NCBI GenBank assembly: GCA_030374765.1 | Contig: JARGXX010000071.1 | Span: forward strand, 186,001-250,000 | Length of the DNA stretch: 64,000 nt | Source: Agarophyton chilense | Taxonomy: Eukaryota > Rhodophyta > Florideophyceae > Gracilariales > Gracilariaceae | Direction of reading: 5' to 3' | Part shown: positions 1 to 11,571 of the stretch, piece by piece | Position numbering within the stretch: position 1 is the first letter of the stretch | How the letters are laid out: every line of letters starts with the position of its first letter | Made by a program: the position numbers and the translations under genes | The notes under the pieces: model-generated | Told to the model about the DNA's origin: nothing | Seen by the model: the letters and a program-made list of their open reading frames with translations, nothing else | The model's database searches: none

Positions 1-2266
1 TGGAAACCGGTTGCGATATTTCATCGACCAGGCGACTTACGAGTGTTTCTCCAACCCCTGCATCTTGCGCAGCATGGCTCGTGTTCTCAATAGGATTCGA
101 AAAAAGTCCAAGAGCTTTGAGACGGGACGAATAGCACATGTCTTGCATAGCTTGCTTATCTCCTTTCCATAAGCCTTCTATGATTCCCTTGATTGTACTC
201 GTGACAATTTTGCTTTGTGCGACAAAATGGACGAGGAACGTACCACCGAAGGGAGCTTGAAAGGTAATAATACGGAAAATGAAAGGTATTACTTCAGGGT
301 TCACCTGTAAAACAGCAGTGGCATCAATACCACCTTTCGAATGCCCTATCAACACAGCTGACTTAGCCCCTCGGCAGGTCTTTACAACAGAATCTTTGAT
401 TATCTTTGCGTTCCTTTTAACGATTCCTTCTGTGTGTATTGGTATAGACTGTACTCGAGGCAGACATAGGGTTTCTTGCAGATATTGGATGTTCTTCTCA
501 AAGTATGTTGGGTAGTGATCAGTAAACAACCCACCAACAAGGAGATATGTCAGTTTTTCAGCCTCTGGAAAAGAGTCTTTAAAGTGTAGAGACATTTCAT
601 CAACGCGGCGCAGAGTATTCAGGAAGTGGTGCGTTATGTTATTACTCGCAGCTTTCGGTTTCCATGTTCGTAAGTGTATGAGCACCCGCAAGATTATCTT
701 TCTATTCACCGGACCACGGTCACTCATTTGATATTGCAGTACATGAATTTTGCAATCGTCGCTGCAAGAACACAACAGATCCTTGATTTCTTTCAGATCA
801 ATTGCCTGGTCAGAGAATACACTCATTAGACCTGGGAGTTTAGAACTTCTGTCAACCAACTGTACCTTCAACTTTACAGGATCTTCTCCTTCAAAGAGAG
901 CAAACTTCACGGCTCCAAAACTGACGCCTCGTCGTCTCTTCGAAACACCAGAGAAATTCATCGACGCGAAATATTGTGCAGATCGTTGGTGTTCTGAGAA
1001 TTTGGTAGAATCATTGCGAACAGAAGAGTTGAAACCAGATAAACGCCATTTCGTCTTGTACGGCTCATTTTCGGCGGCTACATATCAGGGAAGCTCATCT
1101 TTGCTCTTAGACGAAAGGGTACTACACTCAGTGTTTTCAAGATAGTGAGGGCCGGGTTCTGAATTCTGCCGAACTACAACCCCTGTCTCCAACTCACTTT
1201 CAAGTGGAGAATGAGAATGAGCCACAAAACCCTCTTTTCGTGCTTCCGTGAAAGGTTTAGTTCGGGTGAAGGGCTTTGGACACTTAAGTCTTGCACCTCC
1301 TCCAGATTGCAAAAACTTTCGTGATTCTATTCGAAAGCTCAAAATCTTGCTCCACCGGTTCTGAAGGTGATCACTCGCATCTAATTCATGCTCAAAAGAC
1401 GCAGACTCTTCATGAGCTTTTGCCTCTGTAGTGAGCTCGATATGTTTTCTTTTTTGTGAACTTTCTCTCTTCACATCGAACGCACGACAGTCTGCGTCGC
1501 CCCCATCCCATACCCGATTGTTGTTCTCAGATTTGTTTTGCTTATCCTCATGCGTGGTACTCGTTGCCTCACTTTCGTCGCCCGTCTTCTCCTTCCTAGC
1601 AGAATCCACATTTTCAATCTGTTCATCAGCTTGAGCGAGTTCTTCCAAAATCTTTTCCCATGCCGCACTCGACTCGGGGGTTTCATCAACTTTTATTAGG
1701 AATTGGTCTCTTATAGCGAGCTTGAGAAATGGCTTTCTCACAGACTGCGGCACACCAACAACCTCAATCTTTACCGAGAGCTCACCCGATCAAAACAAGA
1801 AGCCTGGAGAAGCAGCTACTTGCCTCAGTTCTAGCTGTGTGCTATTCCCTATTTCAAAAATTGAGGCTTCATGCTTCATTAGACGAGATAAGGAAGCACG
1901 GCCATCGCACACGTTCTTGCATGTAACAGTGACAAACAGTTCAGAAGAATTGTTTTCATCCTCGGAAAGAGAAAACCATCCAGATGTCACCGGATGAATT
2001 ACATCCAGTAATACACGTCCAAGGGGGGTCGCTTTCGGACGCGTAGCATCAACTACTATAAAAGAAAGCCTGTTCGGCGGGTAATGATTGACCTCGTACT
2101 CATAAGTGAAGTCCCAAACTGGGTTTGCGTCACCTGGTATAGGTTCGGAAGCTGCAACCGCTGGAAATCCTGGAATTGTATACAACTCCACGACCGCTGA
2201 TGGTGTGTGAAAAAGAGATCTTCGAAGGTTACGCGCTCTGGAGACCTCCACTTTCACTATTCCCAT
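1..2266 (-). CDS. C2-domain plus alpha/beta-hydrolase (lipase-like) protein, 3' end off window
   Basis: The N-terminal part (2266 down to about 1800) reads as a C2 domain, with a hydrophobic beta-strand pattern from MGIVKVEV and the strand NPVWDFTYEYEV. A second C2-like start, GELSVKIEVVGVP, follows near 1760 after a reading-frame break best explained by a short intron (5' site CAA/GTAGCT near 1809; 3' site near 1770). From about 1070 down to 1 the same strand is open and encodes a lipase-like domain. It carries the nucleophile elbow GHSKGG at about 330-350 and then FQAPFGGTF, as in DUF676/FAM135-type hydrolases. An in-frame TGA at 1085-1087 lies between the halves; a 48-nt GT-AG intron would remove it and keep frame. 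The first ATG is at 2266; an upstream exon is possible, because a pyrimidine tract plus CAG precedes it. A membrane-lipid-linked hydrolase is inferred from the domains. The exon borders are uncertain. Confidence 0.6.
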
Positions 2267-2787
2267 TTGCACATCTGAGGAACCGTACACGAAAGAAAAA
2301 TGTGAGAAGCTTGAATCAGTATTTATGAAGTTCCTTTCTTGCAGTTTATGATCGTTCAGATATGTGAAAGCAAGGTGGTAAGGTGTAGCAGTTCAAAAGA
2401 TGCGGCTTCCGCTTGCCAGAATCTAGATGTTCCCCAATAAAGAAGAACTAAAAATCAGTAGCGTATAGTGAATGCACATGCTCAGTAACAATTTATAGAG
2501 AGAAGATGCGCAGGCCAATTTGCATGAGACTGTTGCTGTAAATCCACTCAGGTCTCCAGTTGCATGACTTTTTCGCACATGCGCAGAAGGTGCACTGAAC
2601 CACGGAACGGTTGTCACTGTGTGGCCGCTATGATACTTATGAGCATATCCGTCAAAATAGGAAGGGGACACAATGAGGCTGGTTACAACCCAAGGGGACA
2701 CAAGTAATAGATATACTCTCGAGAGTACCAGCCCACAAAAGGGCAAATAAGAAAAGTCAAAAGAAGGACGACAGAAAGGAGTGTTGT
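2267..2787. other. Intergenic upstream of the C2/hydrolase gene
   Basis: No reading frame here has coding character. It should contain the promoter of the minus-strand C2/hydrolase gene, and it ends at the mariner terminal repeat at about 2787. Confidence 0.5.
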
Positions 2788-3808
2788 ACAGTGCCCGAAA
2801 TTCCTATACGACACCCCCCTTTTTCTGGCATTGTGGGGTACTGCGTCAAAAGTTTTCGATGAGACTGGGCCAGCTCGTCTCATGCGAACAATTATATAAA
2901 AGAGCCAATTCTCATCAGAAATCACTAATTGTCTCATTACTTCTTTTGAAATCGGCTATTATAGACGGCGAAATTCCTATACGACACTTATCAGTAAACG
3001 GTCAAGAGAGACACAACTGTGTTTCTTGTAGCTCTGCACTTGCTCCCAGAGGTATGATCCGTCCTACTGCGATGCCCAACCACCTTTTCAACGAATAAAA
3101 ATGCCGAAATATCCTCTCGTGACATAAAAAGAGTGAGGTTACATTTAAGCCCTGCAAGAGCAGAATATATCTGTTAATGCGATTCATAAGCGTACAAAAA
3201 GGTCTCGCGACGTCATTGCACAATTTTGAAGGACCCCGAGAAATACAGAAAGCGCGCCATAACAGTCGGAAACAGAAAAATGACCCAACAAGACCGTCGT
3301 CATTTGATTTGAGACACATCGAAAGGCCATAAAACAGCTTTTGAGCTAAAGAAGGCTCTCAACTTGCCGGTATCTCAACGAAGAGTGCAGCAAGCGATCT
3401 TTTCTGCCCCATTTCGTCAATAAAAAAATTAAACGAGCCCTTTCTTAGACTGAATAGCACAAATGGCGCCGTCTCAACTGGGAGCGGGAGAGACATGCAT
3501 GGAATAAGAGATTGTAGGGTTAAAAAATCTTTTCCGATGAAAAGAAGTTCAACTTGGACGGCCGAGATGGGTTTGTGTTTTACTGGAATGATCTACGACG
3601 CGAAGAAAAGGCCATATCAAAACGCCAGAAACGAGGTGGTGGCATAATAGTATGGGGTGCATTTCCAGAGCTTGGGACGAGCGCTTTGGCAGTTTTTGTT
3701 GGTAACCAAAAGGCGAAAAAGTACACTGAGACGCTTGAAACCTTCCTGCTACCGTTTTCTTGCGTAACATATCTGGAATCCTGGACATTTCAACAAGACA
3801 ATGCTGCT
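2788..3808 (+). mobile_element. Tc1/mariner element, 3' part lost at the chromovirus junction
   Basis: The left end at a TA dinucleotide (2786-2787) is followed by CAGTGCCCGAAATTCCTATA and a C-rich run, the style of Tc1/mariner terminal inverted repeats. About 20 bp of it (GAAATTCCTATACGACAC) recurs at about 2970. Transposase remnants follow and stop abruptly where the LTR starts at 3809. No matching right-hand terminal repeat was found after the chromovirus, at 13865 onward. Confidence 0.7.
3330..3808 (+). pseudogene. Tc1/mariner transposase pseudogene
   Basis: Conceptual translation gives the family landmarks in order: a helix-turn-helix stretch (KTAFELKKALNLPVS, about 3332-3376), HKWRRLNWERERHAW (about 3460), then FSDEKKFNLDGRDGF containing the first catalytic Asp (3530-3575), GGGIIVWGAF (about 3637) and FQQDNAAC with the second catalytic Asp (3790-3808). 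In-frame stops lie in the first half, for example TAG and TAA near 3510-3520. The longest open stretch is 3554 to 3808. The frame is then cut by the LTR at 3809, so the C-terminal catalytic part is missing. Confidence 0.8.
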
Positions 3809-4442
3809 TGTCGTATAGTGACGGAAGATCTGACCTTTGAGGTTGTCAATATACTACACTGACCTTGCAGGTGATGGATGTGAGGGATCATCGGCCATGC
3901 AGCTCCGGGCGAGCTACCATCTAGGTGTTGTCAGCCACGTGTAGTGTTGACATGTACCTTCTGGTTGAGTAATTGTTAGTAATAGCAATTGTAATTAGAT
4001 GTATTTTAGTACAGTAGTTGAGTGGCCACCTGGCACTTTAGCCAGTGTTGGACAGGTCTCTGACACTAGGTCAGAGAACGTGCCTTGCTGGCACCTCCCG
4101 GGTGATCTGGAGAGTGCAGTCCACTGCATATAGGGAACTGCACCTCCTCCACCCTAGTCCGATAAAAGCAGGCACCACTTGGGTCACAAATATACCTTTT
4201 GGTTCATTGTTTCCCAACTACAACACAGGCTTTCCCGCGCGTCGACGCCTACCATCGTTCACCTACAAGGTATAGGATAGTTGCCCTGCCGTTTGCCCCT
4301 GCGGGTTTTCACGGTGCCCTGTTACCATCGAGGTTTATTACGTCTACCTTTTAAGGTTGAGTGTCAACACGCTCCCTACGGTTGAGCGTCACTACGATCC
4401 AGAGACAAGACAGAAGCATACCCGAGAGGTAATTGTATGACA
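3809..4442 (+). repeat. 5' LTR of chromovirus copy 1
   Basis: The 634 bp begin TGTCGTATAG and end ATGACA. They align along their whole length with 12311-13864 once the nested solo LTR and its duplicated 5 bp are removed, which gives exactly 634 bp there too. I count about 14 differences in the first 190 bp, so the insertion is not recent. Confidence 0.93.
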
Positions 4443-4445
4443 TGT

Positions 4446-4461
4446 TGGTCTCCCGACTTAG
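4446..4461 (+). promoter_or_regulatory. Candidate tRNA primer-binding site
   Basis: TGGTCTCCCGACTTAG begins 3 nt after the 5' LTR. It starts with the TGG expected to pair with a tRNA CCA end. The same place in copy 2 (59682 onward) has TGATCTCCCGGCTTAG. The tRNA was not identified. Confidence 0.4.
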
Positions 4462-5329
4462 AAATGTGTTTTAGTTTTCGTCGTACCTTCACGGTTCACA
4501 CGAGATTCCGAGAAGGATTGAACGCTCGTACACCTATTTGGTTTCAGGAAATCACGCAAAGCAAGACAGTATACTACTATTGGTCACAAATGAAACGACC
4601 TAAAAGGAATACGCGTGGTGAGAGCGCCCCGCCAAGCCATAAAGGTCTTAAAGGAGCCCAATCGGCTCACCCAATTCTGGAAAATCCCAAGGAGCTGCTC
4701 CGGCACCCTCGGGACAACACCGTAAAGGTACATGGTCCGCCGCCTATGGCAAAGGAACCTCAAAGGGAATTACCAATTGAGGTTGCAGCGGAGGAGCTAT
4801 GGCCTCAGCTCGAAGAGCGAGCGAATAGACTCGTCACCCTCGCGGTCGAAGATGCATTAACCATAAAGGAGAAGTCGGATACCCTGATGGTTCCGCCCTC
4901 AATGGACGTCGATGCATTTACTCGTATTGTGGTTGACCGAGCAGCTCAAGAGCTATCGGACAGGATACCTGAAATGGTGAAACAATATCTCTTTACCGAT
5001 GCTAGGGAGCACGTTTACCGCGCTGTGCAGGACCTTTGGGTTTCCGAGGGATTCGCAGAATCCCGACATACACAGGTGAACACCGCAGAGCGCATACCAC
5101 AAGGGTTCCAAATGGGTCATTCCACCCATTCCAAACACTTACCTACTGATAGTGAGTACCTATAAGGTCCAAGGCAGAGTCAAGAGGTCCCGGGGAAGGT
5201 AGATTCTCAAGATATTTATCTGCCACCAAATACTGGTTTCGTTCAAAAGCATACCCATGGAAGTGGTCCCAAGGACGATTCGTCTGACTCGTTGGATGAG
5301 CGACGAAGAAACCGAAAAGGGAAGAAACG

Positions 5330-5996
5330 TGTAGTATCCGCTCTAACGGAGAGAGCAGACACCTGCGACAGCGTTCGGACTGCCGATGGGTCGCTTGCGG
5401 CGAAGTAAAAGGGGTGGTAGAGCTACAACACCAGCGAGCTGGAAGTGGGGTGTAAGGCCACTACTCGCCAGCGAGGGTGAACAGTGCAACTGTAAAACGT
5501 TGATGGAACGTAGGTACGAGACGGCTCGTGAAGTGGTTGGGGGCTGACTATCTATTATGACTCGTCCGGATCTCCAGTTAAGAAATCCTAAGCGAGGAAC
5601 AGAATAGTCATGATGCCCATGTTATCTACTTTACTTGGAGTCGGCGCTCACCTCTGGTGCACTATATACTGTGTGCCAGGGTGAGTGCCCAAATAAATAA
5701 ATAAATAATACCCAGTGGTCAGCCACTTAGCCAAACCACAGTATGGGTATGGTCCCTAATGGACGTCTAGCTACAAAGGGTAATAAAACCTGCCACGTGG
5801 ATCGCCACTACATGCGCCGTTGCAAGCCAGTCCACTCGTGATACCACGTGTTCCACTAATGTACCCTGCCTCCTGGCATCCTACGCGGTGTGCCGTTTCT
5901 TATCACAAGTTTGATGACATCACTCACTTATGAGTTCCAACCGCGACTTCGCGAAAAATCATCCTATCGGATTCCCCGACATAGTAGAATACTACA
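5330..5996. mobile_element. 667-bp LTR-like or MITE-like insertion in gag
   Basis: Comparison with copy 2 shows sequence here absent from the sibling (copy 2 reads straight through near 60560-60610). The insert begins TGTAGTATCC and ends GAATACTACA, giving 8-bp inverted ends TGTAGTAT/ATACTACA with the TG...CA form of an LTR. It has no coding frame, and holds an AAATAAATAAATAAATA run (about 5692-5707) and a TATATA motif. About 43 bp of gag present in copy 2 is missing at the site and no target duplication is visible. It may be a solo LTR with a deletion or a small DNA transposon. Confidence 0.65.
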
Positions 5997-7281
5997 GGTA
6001 AGAAGAAGAAAAAAACCGAACAGGTCGACGAGGAAGTCGTCGAAAAAGAACCGAAAGGGTAAAAAGCGATACAATGAGTCGTCCGACTCTGAGTCGGACA
6101 CCGAAATGGACCTGGAGGTGCACCAACCGTTGAACGACATGTTCATTAAAGCGGTTGATTACAGGACTTATCGGTTGATCAACAATTCTTCTGAATACAC
6201 CCAAAAGGTCGCTCAGAAGATTAATAGGCACCATAAGAAGCTCAGCTTCCAAATGGGTGACACAACCTTCACAGGTACGGATCCTATTGCGGTGATTGAG
6301 TTTCTACAGAAGTTCAAGCTTGCATATGACGAAAATGGTTTTTCCGAGGACGCTGCTATGTGGCTACTTCAGTTTTACATGAAAGGACAAGCGTAATACT
6401 TGCTGCAGGGTAGGCTCCGCGGCAATACCTTAGCGATGGATGAGGATGGCACAGAGATGTTGGAGTCATACTCAGAAGTGGTCAATTTTCTTTTGGAAAC
6501 ATACGCCACCGATGAGGTTATCCAAGAGGCATATTCGGAAGTCCTCGCCTACCATCAAAGGTCTGGGCAAACCGAATCGGAGTTTTCGCTCGCGCTGTGG
6601 AATCTGGCAACCCGCTGTGGTAATGTGTTCAATACCTCTCGGTTAAAGTCGCTATTTGCCGACAATGTCGACAAAGCGATCCGTTTCCAGGTACGCAATT
6701 ACCTGGCAACTAACCGAAAGGTAGACTACAATGGGCTGGCTCGATACTTCCCGGGCCTTGGAGATACCCTTCGGCTGGGAAAGAGACCAGCCGTGCCTCC
6801 AACCTCGAAGGATAAACCGAAAAGGTCAGTCTGGGAAATTGAAGATACCACAACCGCAGAGGGTAGCTCGCAACTCGAAGTACCTACAGGGACCGCTATC
6901 CACTTAGTAGCGACCCAGGGGCGGTTTTCGAAACCTTCGACGGTAGGAAATTGGTCGTCAACGCGTACACCAAACTCGGTACAATCGCCGCCAAGAGCGG
7001 TGAGCTCGCATAGGATGCAGGGAGCGAGCTCCCATAACTCGCCGCCCAATCCTACGCCACTCCTCCTACCAACCAGGTTTCGAAGCCCACCTCAATGGTA
7101 ACGTGAGACCCCCAAACTGACAGGCTCGCATGCAGAATCACCAACGCCTCTATGGGTCTTCAACGCAAGCACCAAATAGGCTCCAACCCCGTGCACCGGT
7201 ACAGGTCAATACCATCGAGGAAACACCAAACTTGGACTCAACCCCTCCCGTACAGGAGGAAAACACCGAACGGTTGGCATA

Positions 7282-10200
7282 ATGGCCGAACTCAACCTGC
7301 AATCGGAAGGCCAATCGATACCCAGAACCTTGAAGATGGAAGAGAACACGTCACAACCAGTTCCGGTTTGTCATATGAAGTACAACAACTATAAAGTACG
7401 TGCTTCAATGTGTTTCTTTGATCGCCTTGCGGTCCTGGTCACCTGCGTGTTGGATACGAAGGCCGGCCCAAACTTCCTGAACTCCCGCGTCATACCTGAG
7501 GCTGTACTTCGGAACTTGAGCCGACCTCCCGACAACAACCCGCTGGTGAATGCAAATGAGCGCCCATTGAACCTTCGAGGTATGCTCACCACTGTGGTGC
7601 AGCTCGGAAACCTCAAGGTAAGACTGCAATTCTTAGTTGTCCACCGTTTACCAAGAGACTGCCTACCAGGTACGAACTTCATCGACAGACATGTCAAAGC
7701 AATCCTTGCTGGTTCCCGTACCGTCGCCCTACGTCGCAGGGGACGAATTTCCATTTTAGGTAATACGGAAACCAAACGGGGATGGTTCGTCAAACCGAAG
7801 AAGACGATATCCACCGAAACGGTCTCCGACAAAGTGCGCATTACCAAACAGGTTGTTATCCCGCCAATGCACCAAATATTGGTACAGGTGTCGTGTGCGA
7901 CCCCCGGGCTGGTCATGCTACAAAACCATCTGAGGTTAGCACATCGACACCTCACCTTGATGGCCAACGGGATTGTCGACAACATCCCAAATCAACCATT
8001 TAAGGTGTGTCTCAGTAACTTCATCAGTCACGACGTGAAGTTGCCGAAAAATACCAATGTTGGCATCGCACTACCGGCACAAAAAGGGGTCTTCACCGTA
8101 GCTCACATTGATCTCGGCGAGTTCGCCTTCGATAAGGAAGGGGGGTGTGCAAATGCGTCCATAACCACAAAGGTATCGATAACTACCAACTTGGAAGCAA
8201 AGCTAACCGATAAGGCATCGGTAGACAAAGATAAGGAACCTGACCCTGAGAAACAATGGCCAGATATAGTCCAGATCCGTGAAGATAACAGCGAACTGCG
8301 AGGCCGTATTCTCGACCTTCTGGAGGAGTTTGAAACCATGTGGTCAGGCCATCTGGGCCAAACTAAGGCCACACAGCATCGCATCGAGCTCCTCCCTGAC
8401 TCGAAACCGATTTGTCAGCAACCATACCGTGCAGGTCCGGAGGCGAGAGAAGTAGAACTCAAAGAAGTGGAGCGAATGCTCCGAGAAGGGGTAATTGAAC
8501 CAGCCAACTCAGATTGGGCTAGTCCCGTGGTTCTGGTTCAGAAGAAAGGGGATAACCGTATGAAGTTCTGTGTGGAATACAGGAGGCTCAATAGCGTGAC
8601 CATCAGGGATTCGTACCCGATACCTAGAATGGATGAGTGCATCGACTCCTTGGGAGATGCGCCGATACTTACCACGTTGGATGCCAATTGTGGTTATTGG
8701 CAGGTACCTGTAGGTGAGGAAGATCGAGACAAAACGACCTTCACGTGCCATTCAGGTTGGTTTCGCTTCACGCGGATGCCATTCGGGTTGCGCAATGCTC
8801 CAGCCACCTTTCAAAGGGCGCTGGACATCATCCTTTCGAAGGTTAAATGGACAACCGCCTTGGTATACATCGATGATGTAATCATCTATTCCAGATCGGT
8901 AGAAGAGCATTTTGCACACGTACGCACCGTAGTGACCCTCCTAGCTGTGGCGGGGGTGACGCTGAAGCTACGCAAATGAGGGTTCTTTACCAGAACGGTT
9001 GAATACCTGGGCCACATCATAGGCCCTGGTACCCTAGAAGTTGGGCCGAGAAACATTAGAGCCGCACAGGAGGTCAAGTTGCCATGATCCCAGACAGACG
9101 TACGATCCTTTATAGGTTTATGTAACGTCTATCGTCGCTTCGAGAAGGGATTCGCGAAAATAGCGGCTCCCCTCAACAAGAAGCTCCAGAAAGGTGAACC
9201 TGAACGGTTTGAGAATCTATCGAACGACGAAATGGATACCTTTGAGGAATTGAAACGAGCGCTGTTGTCGCCGCCAATCTTAGCATTACCGAAAACAGGT
9301 CTACCGTACACGCTGGATACGGATGCATCCCATGCCCAAATTGGTTGTTGTCTCATGCAGGAGCAGCACAACGGAGACGAATTACCTATAGGATACTCGA
9401 GCCGCACTATGAATGAGGCGGAGAAGAAATACACGGTAACCGAGAAGGAATATCTAGCGGTAGTGTGGAGAATGTTGATGCTCCGTCCCTACCCTTATGG
9501 TGAGCGCTTTACGCTGCGCACGCACCACGACGCCCTAAGGTGGATCCTCGGACTGGCAGATGCGTCTGGTAGACTTGCCCGTTGGAGGTTGAGACTGTCG
9601 GAGTTTGAATACGACGTACAGTACCGTCCAGGTATCAAGCACGGCATAGCTGATGCTATGTCACGCTTAAACACCTCAGGGTTAGATACAGAACCTGAGG
9701 ACGATGATATCCCTTGCTTTGTGGTGTCATCAATCTGAAATGGTACCGGCGAACACCTAGAAGGATGTTGGGACTTCCCTGAAGAAGGTGCCTTGCGGAA
9801 CACCGACGTGGCCACGCAGATACTGACCATAGAGGAAACGAACGTCATGGCCGTAACCCGAGATGAATTTCTACGAGAACAGGCCCAGGATGCGTACTGC
9901 AGAACCCTGGCTGACAAAATTGGTTTCAAAGGATCACCATTCGATGTGGACCACAATGGGTACATCGTGAGAAGGTCCACCTTAAATGGTAGCCTTCAAC
10001 AGGTGGTTCCGAAGGCGCTGCGCTATAGAGTCTTGTATCTAGCGCACTATCCGCGACTATCTGGACACCCCGGTGCCACCAGGATGTATTACACCTTGAG
10101 GCAACAGTTCTATTGGCCTCATATGGCCCATGATGTCTATACCTTTGTAGGTCAATACGAATCTTGTGTTCGTACCGGCGGTGGTATTCGAAAGCATCGA

Positions 10201-11571
10201 AAGTATGTCAAGCTGTTTCCAGAAGCGGGTCCACTGGAGTTTGTTGCGATAGACGTTCTAGGACCACTTCTCAAGACCAAGAATGGGTATCAGCACATTC
10301 TAGTGATCACCGACAGGTTCTCGAAGCTCACGAGAGCGATACCTTTAAAGGAGACGAAGTCAACCACGCTGGCGATCGCGTTCCTCAACAATTGGGTCTA
10401 CCCCTATGGTGCACCACTGTACCTACTTACCGATAATGGTTCAAACCTGGCATCGAAGTTCTTCGAAGCAGTCTATAACCTCTTGGGTATCAAGCACTAT
10501 TTCACTACTTCCTACCACCCGCAGACGAACGGACAGGTCGAGCGCTTTAACCACACATTGGTATCAAGGCTACGACACTATACGGAAGAGCACCAAACTG
10601 GGTGGGATGAGCTGGTGCAACCGCTCACCTACTTCTATAACCTTCAGTTACATCGGTCAACGCAGATCACTCCCGGCGATTTGGTTCTTTCGCGACACCC
10701 CCCAGGTATTGTAGTGCAGGGAGATCATACCACCAGCACTGCAGCTGGCGCACTGACCCCTGCCCAAGTCAAGCGAAATACCCTTGTGAGGTTGAGGAGG
10801 GCTCTCAAACATGCAGAGAGCCGACTCACTGCAGCCCAGAAGCGGTACAGGGCCGACTACGACCGTAGGGTAACCAAAGTGGTCTCCGTATCTTCGGGAC
10901 AATATGTCTACGTAGACAATCCACCTTCAGGTAAAAGACCACGACCGGGTGACGAAGCGGCCGATGAAGCTATTGATAGAGATGTCAATTAGAAGCTTCT
11001 ACGCAAATCAGTGGGACATTATAAGGTATTGAGCGCATCAGACCACACCGTTACGATTGACCAAGATGGAATACCGAATATGATATCAATTGACCGTATT
11101 ACGGTAGCACCTGAAACAGTTCAACATCGCATTGAGGCGGGCACCTCAGCTCGAGAGCCCAAAGCGGGAGCTCTGCGCACTCGACCCTAGGAGAACCCCA
11201 CCCCAATTAAGGTGAATGACGAACTACAACGGGATGATCCGGATTAAAACCCTCTAACAAAGACGGAAATGGAAACTCACACCGTAACAGCGGGAGCTCC
11301 CGACCCGGCCCCCACACACGAAGCTCCCAACTACGAACATATGAACCCTCGAGGTAGCGTTCCCCCAAAAGATCAGGACTAAACCTCAGAGGAATTTCCC
11401 GTTGACCGTCTGGTGGGCCACACGCGAACCTACAATGCCCTGAAGTACACCGTCAGGTGGTACGGCTGGGGCCCAGAAGGGGATACCCTCGAACCCCCAG
11501 CCGCAATACCCTCACTCTTCCGTATCAAGTATTGGCGCCGTCGCAAGGAGCCGATGCCTGCAGACGGCTAA
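7282..11571 (+). pseudogene. pol of chromovirus copy 1 (PR-RT-RNaseH-IN-chromodomain) with seven in-frame stops
   Basis: One reading frame runs the whole length, broken at 8977 TGA, 9085 TGA, 9736 TGA, 10990 TAG, 11188 TAG, 11245 TAA and 11380 TAA. Order of domains: a retropepsin-like region with a damaged active site (LDTKAGPN where DTGA/DSGA is expected, about 7450); reverse transcriptase with FGLRNAPATFQ and YIDDVIIYS (about 8780-8895); RNase H with TDAS (about 9318) and DALRWIL; integrase with a degenerate HHCC finger and a complete DDE set (AIDVLGP, LTDNGSN, NGQVERFN; 10246-10560); and a C-terminal chromodomain (11401-11550). The start ATG at 7282 overlaps the upstream TAA as TAATG. Confidence 0.92.
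11401..11550 (+). other. Chromodomain-encoding segment of pol
   Basis: In the pol frame this encodes VDRLVGHTR...KYTVRWYGWGPEGDTLEP and a basic tail. It matches the chromodomain pattern (Val-x-x-Ile/Leu, Tyr-x-Val-x-Trp-x-Gly, Asp-Thr-x-Glu-Pro). It marks the element as a chromovirus, in which the domain is known to steer integration to chromatin. Confidence 0.8.

Larger units (their letters stand above)
4437..7101 (+). pseudogene. gag region of chromovirus copy 1
   Basis: Three open stretches (4437-5165, then 5997-6396 after the insert, and 6400-7101) align with the gag region of copy 2. Breaks are a stop at 5163-5165, the 667-bp insert at 5330, a TAA at 6394-6396 and a stop at 7099. The first part is Lys/Arg- and Pro-rich with an acidic helical stretch. 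The 6400-7000 part is helical and capsid-like (for example RSGQTESEFSLALWNLATRC). I see no CCHC zinc knuckle. Copy 1 keeps 6253-6450, which is absent from copy 2. Confidence 0.75.

Noticed and set aside
1085-1087. UGA as selenocysteine in the C2/hydrolase gene
   Set aside because: No SECIS-like element could be placed and the position is in a low-complexity linker, not an active site. A short intron or mutation is simpler.
4040-4190. tRNA-like or hairpin RNA gene in the LTR (GTGCAGTCCACTGCAT region)
   Set aside because: The short inverted repeats occur in all LTR copies and no cloverleaf can be formed; they are part of the LTR.
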